NCBI RefSeq assembly: GCF_000423085.1
Contig: NZ_AUHH01000002.1
Location: 1 to 64,000 of the forward strand
Direction: 5' to 3'
Length of the DNA stretch: 64,000 bases
From: Granulicoccus phenolivorans DSM 17626 = NBRC 107789 = JCM 15570
Lineage (GTDB): Bacteria > Actinomycetota > Actinomycetes > Propionibacteriales > Propionibacteriaceae
Both the position numbers and the translations under genes were made by a program. Positions within the stretch are counted from its first letter, which is position 1; the number at the start of each line of letters is the position of its first letter. Below the pieces are notes generated by a model that made no database searches, had not been told where the DNA came from, and saw nothing but the letters and a program-made list of their open reading frames with translations. Below, piece after piece: positions 51,580 through 60,277 of the stretch.

Positions 51580-52937
51580 GCTCGACCGGCGGCGCGGCTG
51601 CCCAGCCGGCCCCCACCCGTACCGCCGCGCCGGCCCCGCACCCGGCGGCCGGCACCGGTACGCCGCGCGCCGGCGGTCTGGCCCGCCCCGGTGCGCGTAC
51701 GCCGGCACCCCGCCCCACGAAGGCGGCTCCGGCGGAGAAATCCCGGATGTCGACGCCACAGTGGCTGCGCGCCCTGCTCGGGCTGATCGCGGTCATTTCC
51801 CTGCTCAGCGGCACCGTGTTCGGCGTGGGCCTGTGGTCGGAGGGCAACCGCACCGGGGCGGCGGTGCACGACTCCGAACAGTTGCGCCGGGTCCAGGCGA
51901 TCCAGACCAGCCTGCTGTCGGCCGATGCCGCGGCGACCTCCGGGATGATCGGCCAGGACTCCCAGCAACAGGCTTTCCGGGACCGGATCCGCGAGGCCAG
52001 CGCGCTGATCGTGGAGGCCTCGGTCGCCCAACCCGACGACAAGGCCGCCCTGGCCCAGCTCAACGGGATCATGCTGGACTATGCCGGTCAGGTCCAGGCC
52101 GCCGAGGCGTACGCCGCCGGGAACAACGCCCTGGGCAGCGGACAGATGTCGGCGGCCAGCAGCACCCTGCGGGAACAGGCGATCCCGGTCCTGGACCAGC
52201 TGGTGAATGCCAACCAGCAACGGGTCACCGACGCGACCCGCAGCCCCTCCCTGCTGGTGCTCGGCCTGGCCGTGGCCGCGAATCTGGTGGTGATCACGTT
52301 CGCGATGATCCGGATCGCCCGGCATTTCCGTCGGGTGGTCAACGTCGGGCTGATCCTGGCCGCACTCTGCTCGGTGCTCGCCTTCTCCGCCGGTGCGGCG
52401 GCGATCAACAACTTCTCCAGCACCCTGACCCAGGTCAACCAGACCAGCCTGGCGACCGCCCGCTGGACCGCGGCCGCGCGGGTCCACGCCTACGATGCCC
52501 AGGCCTCGCAGAACCTGGCGCTGATCGAGGAGGGTCGGGCCGCCGACCTGGAGCAGCGTTGGTCCACCGAATCGGCTGCCGCCCGGGATGCGCTCGGCCA
52601 GATCCCCGACCCGACGGTGCGCCAGGACCTGCTGAACCGCTGGGGCGCCTATGAGAACAGCCACGAGCAGGTCCGGCGGTTGATCCAGCAGGGCAAGGTC
52701 CAGGAGGCCCGGACCGCCGCCACCGCGAACTCCGCCGACGCGCCGGGGGAAACGTTCCGGGCCTTCGACCAGGCAGTCTCGGAGACGATGAACTCCCGTG
52801 CCCAGGAAGCGACCAACGCTCTGGGCAGCGCGCAGCCCTGGCTCTACGGCGGCGCCATCCTCGGGGTGGCGTTCAGCCTCACCGCGATCGTGTTCGCCGC
52901 CTCCGGGATCAACTCGCGGCTGCGGGAGTACGCATGA
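51576..52937 (+). CDS. glnX: GlnX-like four-helix transmembrane sensor protein
   Basis: 453 residues from GTG at 51576 with GGAGG five bases upstream. A cytoplasmic Pro/Ala-rich N-terminus of 60 residues precedes four membrane helices (about 65-86, 225-247, 255-277, 428-448). Two large extracytoplasmic helical loops (88-222 and 280-425) resemble four-helix-bundle sensor domains. This is the topology of mycobacterial GlnX (Rv0412c), which links the GlnH lipoprotein to PknG. It is followed by glnH with an ATGA overlap. No HAMP or kinase domain is present, so signal output must pass through other proteins. Confidence 0.82.
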   Translation: MSSTGGAAAQPAPTRTAAPAPHPAAGTGTPRAGGLARPGARTPAPRPTKAAPAEKSRMSTPQWLRALLGLIAVISLLSGTVFGVGLWSEGNRTGAAVHDSEQLRRVQAIQTSLLSADAAATSGMIGQDSQQQAFRDRIREASALIVEASVAQPDDKAALAQLNGIMLDYAGQVQAAEAYAAGNNALGSGQMSAASSTLREQAIPVLDQLVNANQQRVTDATRSPSLLVLGLAVAANLVVITFAMIRIARHFRRVVNVGLILAALCSVLAFSAGAAAINNFSSTLTQVNQTSLATARWTAAARVHAYDAQASQNLALIEEGRAADLEQRWSTESAAARDALGQIPDPTVRQDLLNRWGAYENSHEQVRRLIQQGKVQEARTAATANSADAPGETFRAFDQAVSETMNSRAQEATNALGSAQPWLYGGAILGVAFSLTAIVFAASGINSRLREYA

Positions 52938-53875
52938 GTTGCGCCACTGCCACCGGCGCCGGCACCGCGACCGTGCTGGCCGTGGCGGCCCTGCTCGCCC
53001 TGAACGGCTGTGCCCGGCCGCAGAGCCCCGGCGAGCCCGGGACCGCGACCCCGGCCGTGACCGAGCCGGCAGCGGTCGGTGCCCCGGACCGGGCCTGCCC
53101 CGACCAACTGGCCACCTATCCCCCGGCGCCGGCCGACCAGCGCATCGGGCTGCGTCCGTTCCGGGCGCCGCTGCGGGTTGCGGTCTCCGACGATGCCCCC
53201 GGACTGGCCTCGGCCGATCTGAAGTCCGGTCGCCTGGAGGGACTGGAGATCGACCTGGCCCGGGCCCTGGCCGAGGAGTTCACCCCGGGCACCGCGCCCG
53301 ACCTGCGGGTCCGCGATGAACAGACCGCGATCGCCGAACTCACCGACGGCAAGGTCGACCTGGTGATCCGTCAGCTGGCGATCACCTGCCGCCCCGACCG
53401 CGGCGCCCCGGAGTTCTCCGCACCGTACCTGCAGACGCCGATCACGATTCTCAGCCGGGACGCGCAACTGGGCACCGCGGCCGATCTGTCGGGCCGCCGG
53501 GTCTGCGCGGTCAACCACAGCACCGCGATGACGCAGGTGCTCCGGGCCGGGGCCCGGGCCGTCCCCGCCGAGTCGCTGTCGGCGTGTCTGCTGCGCCAGC
53601 AGCAGGGTACGGTCGACGCCGTGGTCGGGGAACATGCGGTGCTGGCGGCCTTCGCTGCACTCGATCACCGCAGCCGACTCGGCTCGGAGAAGCTGGGGAC
53701 CACCTATTTCGGTGTCGCCGCCGCGTCGGGTGGGGTGAATCAGATCCGGCTGACCAATCTGGTGCTCCAGGAGCGGTCCAACTCGGGAACCTGGGCCGAC
53801 TCCTACAATCGCTGGGTTCGTCCGTACGCCGGTTCCGGCTCGGCACCGCAACCGAACTACGGGAGAAAACCATGA
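52934..53875 (+). CDS. glnH: GlnH-like solute-binding lipoprotein
   Basis: 313 residues. A signal peptide with lipobox LNGCA puts the lipidated cysteine at residue 26. The mature part is a bacterial extracellular solute-binding protein family 3 domain (PLRVAVSDDAPGL; LEGLEIDLARALAEEF; VDLVIRQLAITCRPDR). In mycobacteria GlnH binds aspartate and glutamate and, with GlnX, activates PknG. No ABC transporter permease is nearby, supporting a sensor rather than an uptake role. Both ends overlap neighbours by ATGA. Confidence 0.88.
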   Translation: MSCATATGAGTATVLAVAALLALNGCARPQSPGEPGTATPAVTEPAAVGAPDRACPDQLATYPPAPADQRIGLRPFRAPLRVAVSDDAPGLASADLKSGRLEGLEIDLARALAEEFTPGTAPDLRVRDEQTAIAELTDGKVDLVIRQLAITCRPDRGAPEFSAPYLQTPITILSRDAQLGTAADLSGRRVCAVNHSTAMTQVLRAGARAVPAESLSACLLRQQQGTVDAVVGEHAVLAAFAALDHRSRLGSEKLGTTYFGVAAASGGVNQIRLTNLVLQERSNSGTWADSYNRWVRPYAGSGSAPQPNYGRKP

Positions 53876-55257
53876 CCGCCGTCGCACCCCAGGCTCCCGG
53901 GCGTCTCGGCGTACCGATCGATCCGAGCCAGGCGCTGCGCTACCTGCAGGCCCTCAAGGAGTGGCTGGTGACCCGGCGCAAGGAACTGGACGCGCTGGAT
54001 GCCGCGATCGTCGCGTCCCCGCACCGGGCCCAGCTGACCCGGGACATGATGCTGTCGATGGCGCTGTGGAAGGCCTGCTCGGACCGGTACGAGCTGCTCC
54101 TGGTGACCTTCGATTCCGGCCGGGTCGGGCCGGCCGAACAGGAGCGGTTGTCCTCCCTGATCTGGGGACGCCTGGACGCCACCCTGGATCCGTCCCTGGT
54201 GGCCCGGGCGGCCGGTCAGCGCGACCCGAAGGCCGCGGACTCCGCCGGGTCCGGGTTCGCCGTCTCGCTGCCGGAGGCATGTCGACTCTCCGACGCGATG
54301 TGCGGCCAGTTGCGGACCCGCCTGGCCCTGGAACCCGACGCGGATCGGATGGCCGGTCGGATCAAGGCGTTGCGGGCCCAGATCGACCGGCTCCGCGACC
54401 AGGTGGCCCTGGAACCGGCCAGCCGCCAGGCCGAACCGCGGGCCCAGTTGGACTCGTTGATCACCCGGACCGAGGCGATCACCCAGCGGCACAGCCGCGG
54501 TGGCGACGTCGGCGGGCTGATCGGGCCGGTCGAGATCGAGGCCGCGACAATGGAGCGGGACCTGATCAAGGGCGGTGTCCTGCGTCGGGAGGCGATCGGC
54601 CTGTCCGCCCGGGCCCGGGAGCAGCGCGCGGACCTGGAAGCCCGCGAGGCGGCCCTGCGCCAACTCGTGCGGCGCACCGTGGACAGTGTGGCGCCCGCCC
54701 CGAAGTACGCCGTGCCCGACGTGAGCGCCCTCGGCGAGGTGCCCGACACCAAACCGGACCTGGACACCTATCTGGACCGGCTCGCGCAGGTGTCGCAGGC
54801 GATGCAGGTGGTCCAGGACGCCTACTCGCAGGCCCTCTACGAACGGGAACGGGTGACCGCCCGGCTGACCGGCCAACAGGATCGCGCCCGCACCCTCGGG
54901 GTCGCCGAGGACGCGGACCTGACGGCGATCACCACCTTGGCGCAGCGGGTGCTGGAGCGCCGGCCGACTCCGCTGCCGCTGGTCAAGAGCCTGCTGGAGG
55001 CCCACGAGGTCTGCATCGACTGGCTGCAGATCCGCACCGGTACGCAGCCTCCCGCGCCGACCGCCGCTGACAGCACACCCGGGGCGACCGCCGCTGACAG
55101 CACACCCGGGGCGAGTGCCGCCGCCGACACCGCCGCGGCGGCCAACGCGGCCAACGCGGCCGAGGCGGCCGAGGCGACCGAGCCGGCCGAGACCCCTGAG
55201 GCTGCTGAACCGATCATCTCGGCGAAACAATTCTCCCAACGGAGTACCGAGTCATGA
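53872..55257 (+). CDS. Coiled-coil protein inserted between glnH and pknG
   Basis: 461 residues; GGGAGAAAACC precedes the ATG. It is soluble and almost wholly helical, with heptad-like segments at about 155-240 and 270-360 (RAQIDRLRDQVALEP; REQRADLEAREAALRQLV). The C-terminal 80 residues are Ala/Thr/Pro low complexity with a tandem TAADSTPGA repeat at 55059-55112. I do not recognise a family. In mycobacteria glnH and pknG are adjacent, so this protein is extra; a scaffold or adaptor between GlnX and PknG is plausible. It overlaps both neighbours by four bases. Confidence 0.75.
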   Translation: MTAVAPQAPGRLGVPIDPSQALRYLQALKEWLVTRRKELDALDAAIVASPHRAQLTRDMMLSMALWKACSDRYELLLVTFDSGRVGPAEQERLSSLIWGRLDATLDPSLVARAAGQRDPKAADSAGSGFAVSLPEACRLSDAMCGQLRTRLALEPDADRMAGRIKALRAQIDRLRDQVALEPASRQAEPRAQLDSLITRTEAITQRHSRGGDVGGLIGPVEIEAATMERDLIKGGVLRREAIGLSARAREQRADLEAREAALRQLVRRTVDSVAPAPKYAVPDVSALGEVPDTKPDLDTYLDRLAQVSQAMQVVQDAYSQALYERERVTARLTGQQDRARTLGVAEDADLTAITTLAQRVLERRPTPLPLVKSLLEAHEVCIDWLQIRTGTQPPAPTAADSTPGATAADSTPGASAAADTAAAANAANAAEAAEATEPAETPEAAEPIISAKQFSQRSTES

Positions 55258-57797
55258 ACCCGATCCGCTGCACCCAGCCGGGTTGCTCCGGCACCATCGT
55301 CGACGGCTATTGCGACGTCTGCGGCATGCCGCCCAGCATCGGCGCCACCCCGGCGCCGGCTCCGACGCAGTCTCCGGCCACCGGGCCCGGCCCGCGCTCC
55401 GGCTACCTGCCCAGCAATCCGGTCCCGGCGGGCCGGGCATCGACCTCACCGGTCTCGGCCTCGGCACCCCCGGCCGCCACCGCGCCCGCCGCGCCCACGG
55501 TTCCTGCTGCCTCGTCATCCGCGGCGCCCGGTACGGCGCAGGTGGTCGAGCGCCGGGTCGATCCGGCCTCGCTGAACAAGCGCGAGGGCGGCCGGCCCGG
55601 TGCGGCGACCGGCCGCTGCCCGATGCCGGGCTGTGGCGGAGAGATTCGCGACGGGTACTGCGACATCTGCGGTTCCCCGCCCGACGCCGCACCCCCGCCG
55701 GTCGGCGACGACGCGGCCCAGGCAACTCCCGGCCTGGCCGGCGGTTCGCTGGAACTCGGCGTGACCGCGCTCGGCTCGGCGCGTACCGCGGGCACCGGGA
55801 TCACCCGCCGCACCGGGCGCTCGCAGCGGATGCGGACCGCGCAGATCGGGGCCGGACTCACCCGGGTCCCGCCGGCACCGGCGGTCGATCCGGAGAAGGC
55901 CATCATGACCGACCCGGTCGTCCCGGAGAACAAGCGGTCCTGCCCCAGTTGCGGCGCCCCGGTCGGCCGATCCCGGGACGGGCGCCCCGGGCGTACGTCC
56001 GGATTCTGCGCGAACTGTCGCAACCCGTTCTCCTTCGATCCGAAGCTGCATCCCGGCGACATCATCGCCAACCAGTACGAGGTGGCCGGCTGCCTGGCCC
56101 ACGGCGGACTGGGCTGGATCTACCTCGCCCGGGACAAGAACGTCTCCGATCGTTGGGTAGTGCTCAAGGGCCTGCTGAACGCCGGGGACGCCGACGCGGT
56201 GGCCTCCGCGGTCGCCGAGCAGCGCTTCCTGGCCCAGGTCGAGCATCCGCTGATCGTGGAGATCTACAACTTCGTCAGCCACGAGGGTGCCGGCTACATC
56301 GTGATGGAGTACGTCGGCGGCCGGTCGCTGAAGCAGTTGTTGCAGGAGCGGATGAACGCCAATGGCGGGGAGTACGATCCGCTCCCGGTCGACCAGGCCC
56401 TGGCGTACGTCCTGGAGATCCTGCCGGCCTTCCAGTACCTGCACGATTCGGGTCTGATCTACTGCGATTTCAAGCCCGACAACCTGATTCAGGTCGGCGA
56501 CTCGGTGAAGCTGATCGACATGGGTGGGGTCCGCCGCATCGATGACGAGGAGTCGGCGATCTACGGCACCGTCGGCTATCAGGCCCCCGAGGTCGCCCGG
56601 GTGGGGCCGTCGGTGGAGTCGGACATTTTCACCATCGGGCGCACCCTGATGGTGCTGTGCTCGGAGTTCCGCGGGTATCAGGGGACGTATCAGTACACCT
56701 TCCCCGACGTCGAGGACACGCCCCTGTTCCAGGAGAACGACTCGCTGTACCGGCTGCTGCTGCGCTGCTGTGCGCCCGAGCCGGCCGACCGATTCTCCTC
56801 GGTCGACGAGTTGCGCTCCCAGATGCTCGGGGTGCTCCGCGAGACCGTCGCCAAGCGCACCCGGGGCACCGCGCTGACCTCGGCGGCCAGCGAGCTGTTC
56901 CAGCCGCCGGTGGTGCTCGGGGACTCGCTGGACTGGCACCAGCTCCCGCAGTTGCGCCCCGACAACACCGACCCCCAGCACGGCTGGCTGTCCAACATCG
57001 ACATCGAGGATCCGGTCGAGCGGCTGGCCGCGCTGGATGCCGCCCCGGAACGGTCCCCGGAGGTCCAGTTGTTCCGGGCACGGGCCGCCCTGGAGATCGG
57101 CGACCTGAACCTGCTGACCTCGATCGTGAACGCGATGCTGGTCCACGACCCCTGGGAATGGCAGGCGCTGTGGATGTCGGGGCTCGGCTCGATGAAATCC
57201 GAACGCTGGCAGGAGGCACAGACCGCGTTCAACGCCGTCTACGGGCAGGTGCCCGGGGAACTCGCCCCGAAGCTGGCGCTGGCGATCACCTGCGAGCGGG
57301 GCGACCAGCCGGAGGTGGCCGAGGCGCTGTATCTGACCTGTGTCTCCACCGATGCGAACTACGTCACCCCGTCGGCCTTCGGGCTGGCCCGGATCCGGGC
57401 CGCCCGCAATGATCTGGCCGCCGCGGTGGAGAGCCTCGACATGGTGCCGGTGACCAACCGGTGGTACGCCGAGTCCCGGCGGTTGCGGGCCCAGCATCTG
57501 GTCGCGATGGGCAAGGGACTGCCCGAACTGGCCACCGCGATGGATTCGGTGCGCGGCGTCCGGATGGACGACCACGTGCGGCTGCAGTTCACGGTGGAGA
57601 TTCTGGAGCGCAGCCTGCGCGAGGTCTATCGGCACGGCCCGCAGCGCCGGGTGCTGATCGGCGACCTGCCGGCGACCGAGGAGCACCTGCGCAGGGGCCT
57701 GGAGCAGGCCTACCGTGGGCTCGCCCATCATGAACCCGCCCATCGTGACGAACTGGTGGACCTGGCCAACCGGATGCGGAAATGGAGCCTGACATGA
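55254..57797 (+). CDS. pknG: PknG-type Ser/Thr kinase with rubredoxin, TPR and two extra zinc ribbons
   Basis: 847 residues, longer than mycobacterial PknG (about 750). Two C4 ribbons come first (C6, C11, C20, C23 and C122, C127, C136, C139), with the SGYL motif at 49-52 between them. Next is the PknG rubredoxin (C230, C233, C252, C255), then the kinase at about 275-525 (K305 in VLKGLL, D405 in YCDFKPDN, DMG at 422 in place of DFG), then a TPR region (570-840). PknG is cytoplasmic and regulates amino-acid and central metabolism through FHA proteins. Its neighbours are glnX, glnH, a PP2C phosphatase, a VWA and an FHA gene. Confidence 0.93.
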   Translation: MNPIRCTQPGCSGTIVDGYCDVCGMPPSIGATPAPAPTQSPATGPGPRSGYLPSNPVPAGRASTSPVSASAPPAATAPAAPTVPAASSSAAPGTAQVVERRVDPASLNKREGGRPGAATGRCPMPGCGGEIRDGYCDICGSPPDAAPPPVGDDAAQATPGLAGGSLELGVTALGSARTAGTGITRRTGRSQRMRTAQIGAGLTRVPPAPAVDPEKAIMTDPVVPENKRSCPSCGAPVGRSRDGRPGRTSGFCANCRNPFSFDPKLHPGDIIANQYEVAGCLAHGGLGWIYLARDKNVSDRWVVLKGLLNAGDADAVASAVAEQRFLAQVEHPLIVEIYNFVSHEGAGYIVMEYVGGRSLKQLLQERMNANGGEYDPLPVDQALAYVLEILPAFQYLHDSGLIYCDFKPDNLIQVGDSVKLIDMGGVRRIDDEESAIYGTVGYQAPEVARVGPSVESDIFTIGRTLMVLCSEFRGYQGTYQYTFPDVEDTPLFQENDSLYRLLLRCCAPEPADRFSSVDELRSQMLGVLRETVAKRTRGTALTSAASELFQPPVVLGDSLDWHQLPQLRPDNTDPQHGWLSNIDIEDPVERLAALDAAPERSPEVQLFRARAALEIGDLNLLTSIVNAMLVHDPWEWQALWMSGLGSMKSERWQEAQTAFNAVYGQVPGELAPKLALAITCERGDQPEVAEALYLTCVSTDANYVTPSAFGLARIRAARNDLAAAVESLDMVPVTNRWYAESRRLRAQHLVAMGKGLPELATAMDSVRGVRMDDHVRLQFTVEILERSLREVYRHGPQRRVLIGDLPATEEHLRRGLEQAYRGLAHHEPAHRDELVDLANRMRKWSLT

Positions 57798-58906
57798 CCG
57801 ACGATCTGACCCACCGTCGACCGACCATGATCCGGTGCCAGTCCTGCGGCGAGGATGTGGCGGGCTTCGAGGCGTACTGCGAGGGGTGTGGCGCCGAGTT
57901 GACCCCGATCATGCTGGCGCCGCCGGAGTACGAGGAGGCCGACAGCCCGCTGGAGCCCACCCGCGCGGTGAGTACGCCGGCCCCGACCCGGCCCCGCTGT
58001 CGGGAATGTGGTGGCGCCATCGATGACGACGGCTACTGCGAGGTGTGCGGCACCAAGGCGGCCAGCGACCGGGACCACTACGAAGAGGCCCCGGCGCCGT
58101 GGGTGGCCGGCTCCTGCGATCGCGGGATCCGGCACCGGCGCAATGAGGATGCGCTGGCCCTGTCGGCCGCGGTCGTCCCCGGCTCCCGGGCGGTCCTGGT
58201 GGTCTGTGACGGGGTCTCCACCTCCGATGACTCCGATGTCGCCTCGCTGGCGGCCGCCCGCGCGGCCCGGGACCTGCTCACCGAACGGCAGCCGCAGGGG
58301 ATCGCCGATCCGGCCGGCCGCGACCGGGCCCTGCGCGAGGCGCTGACCGAGGCCGTCCGGGTCGCCAACGAGTCGGTGATCGCGGTGACCGCGGCCGAGA
58401 CCCGGAATGCGGCCTCGTGCACCTTTGCTGCCGCGGTGGTGCACGAGGGTCGGGTGATCTGTGCGAATGTGGGCGACTCGCGGGTCTACTGGATCAGTGA
58501 CCATGGCTCCTCGCAGTTGCTCAGCCGTGACGATTCGGTGGCGCAGATGCACATCGAGTTGGGCCTGTCCCGCGAGGAGGCCGAGTCGAGCCCGCACGCG
58601 CACGCGATCACCAAGTGGCTGGGCCGCGACGCGCCGGACCTGGCGCCCACCCTGCGGTCGCTGGAGGTGACCGAGTCCGGGTGGCTGGTGGTCTGCTCCG
58701 ACGGATTGTGGAACTACGCCTCCGAGCCCGAGGACCTGGAGCGGGTGTTCGCCGAATCGCTGCTGCGGCGTACGCCGGGGGCCGACCCGCTGATCCTGGC
58801 GGATACGCTGGTGCGCTGGGCCTGTACGCAGGGCGGCCGGGACAACATCACCGTCGCACTGGCCCGGTTCGGAGACCCGCTGGACCTGAGCGTCCTCGCC
58901 GGCTGA
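57794..58906 (+). CDS. PP2C-type Ser/Thr phosphatase with two zinc ribbons
   Basis: 370 residues from ATG at 57794 (ATGA overlap with pknG). Two C4 ribbons (C15, C18, C29, C32 and C69, C72, C82, C85) precede a PPM/PP2C domain with RRNEDAL, VVCDGVS, GDSRVYW, CSDGLWNY and GGRDNITV motifs. All metal-ligand aspartates expected for activity appear to be present. It is the obvious counter-enzyme of the adjacent kinase. The second ribbon (CRECGGAIDDDGYCEVCG) closely resembles those of PknG, hinting at common targeting. Confidence 0.92.
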   Translation: MTDDLTHRRPTMIRCQSCGEDVAGFEAYCEGCGAELTPIMLAPPEYEEADSPLEPTRAVSTPAPTRPRCRECGGAIDDDGYCEVCGTKAASDRDHYEEAPAPWVAGSCDRGIRHRRNEDALALSAAVVPGSRAVLVVCDGVSTSDDSDVASLAAARAARDLLTERQPQGIADPAGRDRALREALTEAVRVANESVIAVTAAETRNAASCTFAAAVVHEGRVICANVGDSRVYWISDHGSSQLLSRDDSVAQMHIELGLSREEAESSPHAHAITKWLGRDAPDLAPTLRSLEVTESGWLVVCSDGLWNYASEPEDLERVFAESLLRRTPGADPLILADTLVRWACTQGGRDNITVALARFGDPLDLSVLAG

Positions 58907-58998
58907 CTCGGGGAGGGCTACGGTGTCGGCCCGGTACATGGTTGACTGGAGGGCGCCGTCGGCCCCTCGGCGGCGGTGAGTGTAGGAGGAGTAGCCAG

Positions 58999-60276
58999 AT
59001 GGCTGAGTTCACATCCGCGGTGTATCAGAACGAGTTTCTGCCGGATGGGGGCACCGACGTCAATGCCATCGTGACGGTGACCTGCACCAATGCGGGCATG
59101 GCCGGGTCCAACGGCGGGAATGTCGGGGAGATCATCATCGTCGACACCTCCGGCTCGATGGGCGAGACCAACATGGAAGCGGCGAAGAACGCCGCCATCG
59201 TCGCGCTGGATCACATCGTCGACGGCACCTGGTTCGCCGTGGTGGCCGGCAACCATCAGGCCTACCTGGCCTATCCGATGGCCCGCGGCGGAGCGGGCAT
59301 GGTCCGGATGGACGCAAATACCCGGTTCCAGGCCGCCCAGGCGATCCGCTACTTCCACGCCGACGGCGGCACCGCGATCGGTTCCTGGCTGAATCTGACC
59401 CGGGCGTTGTTCCAGTCGGTGCCCGGCCTCACCCAGAAGCACGCGATCCTGCTCACCGACGGGGAGAACCACAACGAGACCCCGCAGCAGCTCGATGCCG
59501 CGATCCGGGCCTCGATCGGCCAGTTCCAGTGCGACACCCGGGGCATCGGGATCGACTGGAAGGTCAACGAGATCCGCAAGGTCGCCCAGGCTCTGCTGGG
59601 CACCGTGGACATCATTCCGCACTCCTCGGAGTTGCCTGCCGCGTTCGCGACGCTGATGCAGCGCTCGATGTCGCGGGGGGTCTCCGCGGCCGAACTACGG
59701 GTCTGGGTGCCCCAGGGTGCGGAGATTCTGTTCGTCCGGCAGGTCTCCCCGACCGTGGAGGACCTCACCGCGCGCTCCACCCAGGTGAACGCGCTGACCA
59801 CCGCCTATCCGACCGGCGCGTGGACCGATGAGTCGCGGGACTACCACGTGTCGGTGCGCCTGCCGGCCCGCGGGGTGGGCCAGGAGCAGCTGGCTGCCCG
59901 GGTCCAGTTGGCCGTCGCCGGCCAGGTGGTCACCCAGGGTCTGGTGAAGGCCAAGTGGTCCAGCGATGACACCCTGACCACCCGGATCAACCCCGCCGTC
60001 GCGCACTACACCGGACAGACCGAGTTGGCCGATGCCATTCAGCAGGGCCTGGCGGCCAAGGCCTCCGGCGACGACCGGACCGCCACGGTGAAGCTCGGCC
60101 GAGCGGTGCAACTGGCCAAGGAGACCGGAAACGACGAAGCCACCGCGAAACTGCGGAAAGTCGTCGACGTCACCGACGAGGATGCCGGTACCGTTCGATT
60201 GAAGAAGTCGGTCGACAGGGCCGATGAGATGGCGCTGGACACTGCGTCGACGAAGACCACCCGGATTCGAGGTTGA
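58999..60276 (+). CDS. VWA-domain protein (TerY-like context)
   Basis: 425 residues; AGGAGGAG lies upstream of the ATG, 92 bases after the phosphatase. A von Willebrand A domain at about 40-240 carries the MIDAS motif DTSGS (49-53), ILLTDGENH and GTAIG. The second half is a beta-rich domain and a helical tail with TKTTRIRG at the end. VWA proteins pair with a kinase and PP2C in the TerY-phosphorylation triads of stress-response loci, which fits the neighbours. It has no signal peptide, so it is cytoplasmic. Confidence 0.88.
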   Translation: MAEFTSAVYQNEFLPDGGTDVNAIVTVTCTNAGMAGSNGGNVGEIIIVDTSGSMGETNMEAAKNAAIVALDHIVDGTWFAVVAGNHQAYLAYPMARGGAGMVRMDANTRFQAAQAIRYFHADGGTAIGSWLNLTRALFQSVPGLTQKHAILLTDGENHNETPQQLDAAIRASIGQFQCDTRGIGIDWKVNEIRKVAQALLGTVDIIPHSSELPAAFATLMQRSMSRGVSAAELRVWVPQGAEILFVRQVSPTVEDLTARSTQVNALTTAYPTGAWTDESRDYHVSVRLPARGVGQEQLAARVQLAVAGQVVTQGLVKAKWSSDDTLTTRINPAVAHYTGQTELADAIQQGLAAKASGDDRTATVKLGRAVQLAKETGNDEATAKLRKVVDVTDEDAGTVRLKKSVDRADEMALDTASTKTTRIRG

Positions 60277-60277
60277 G

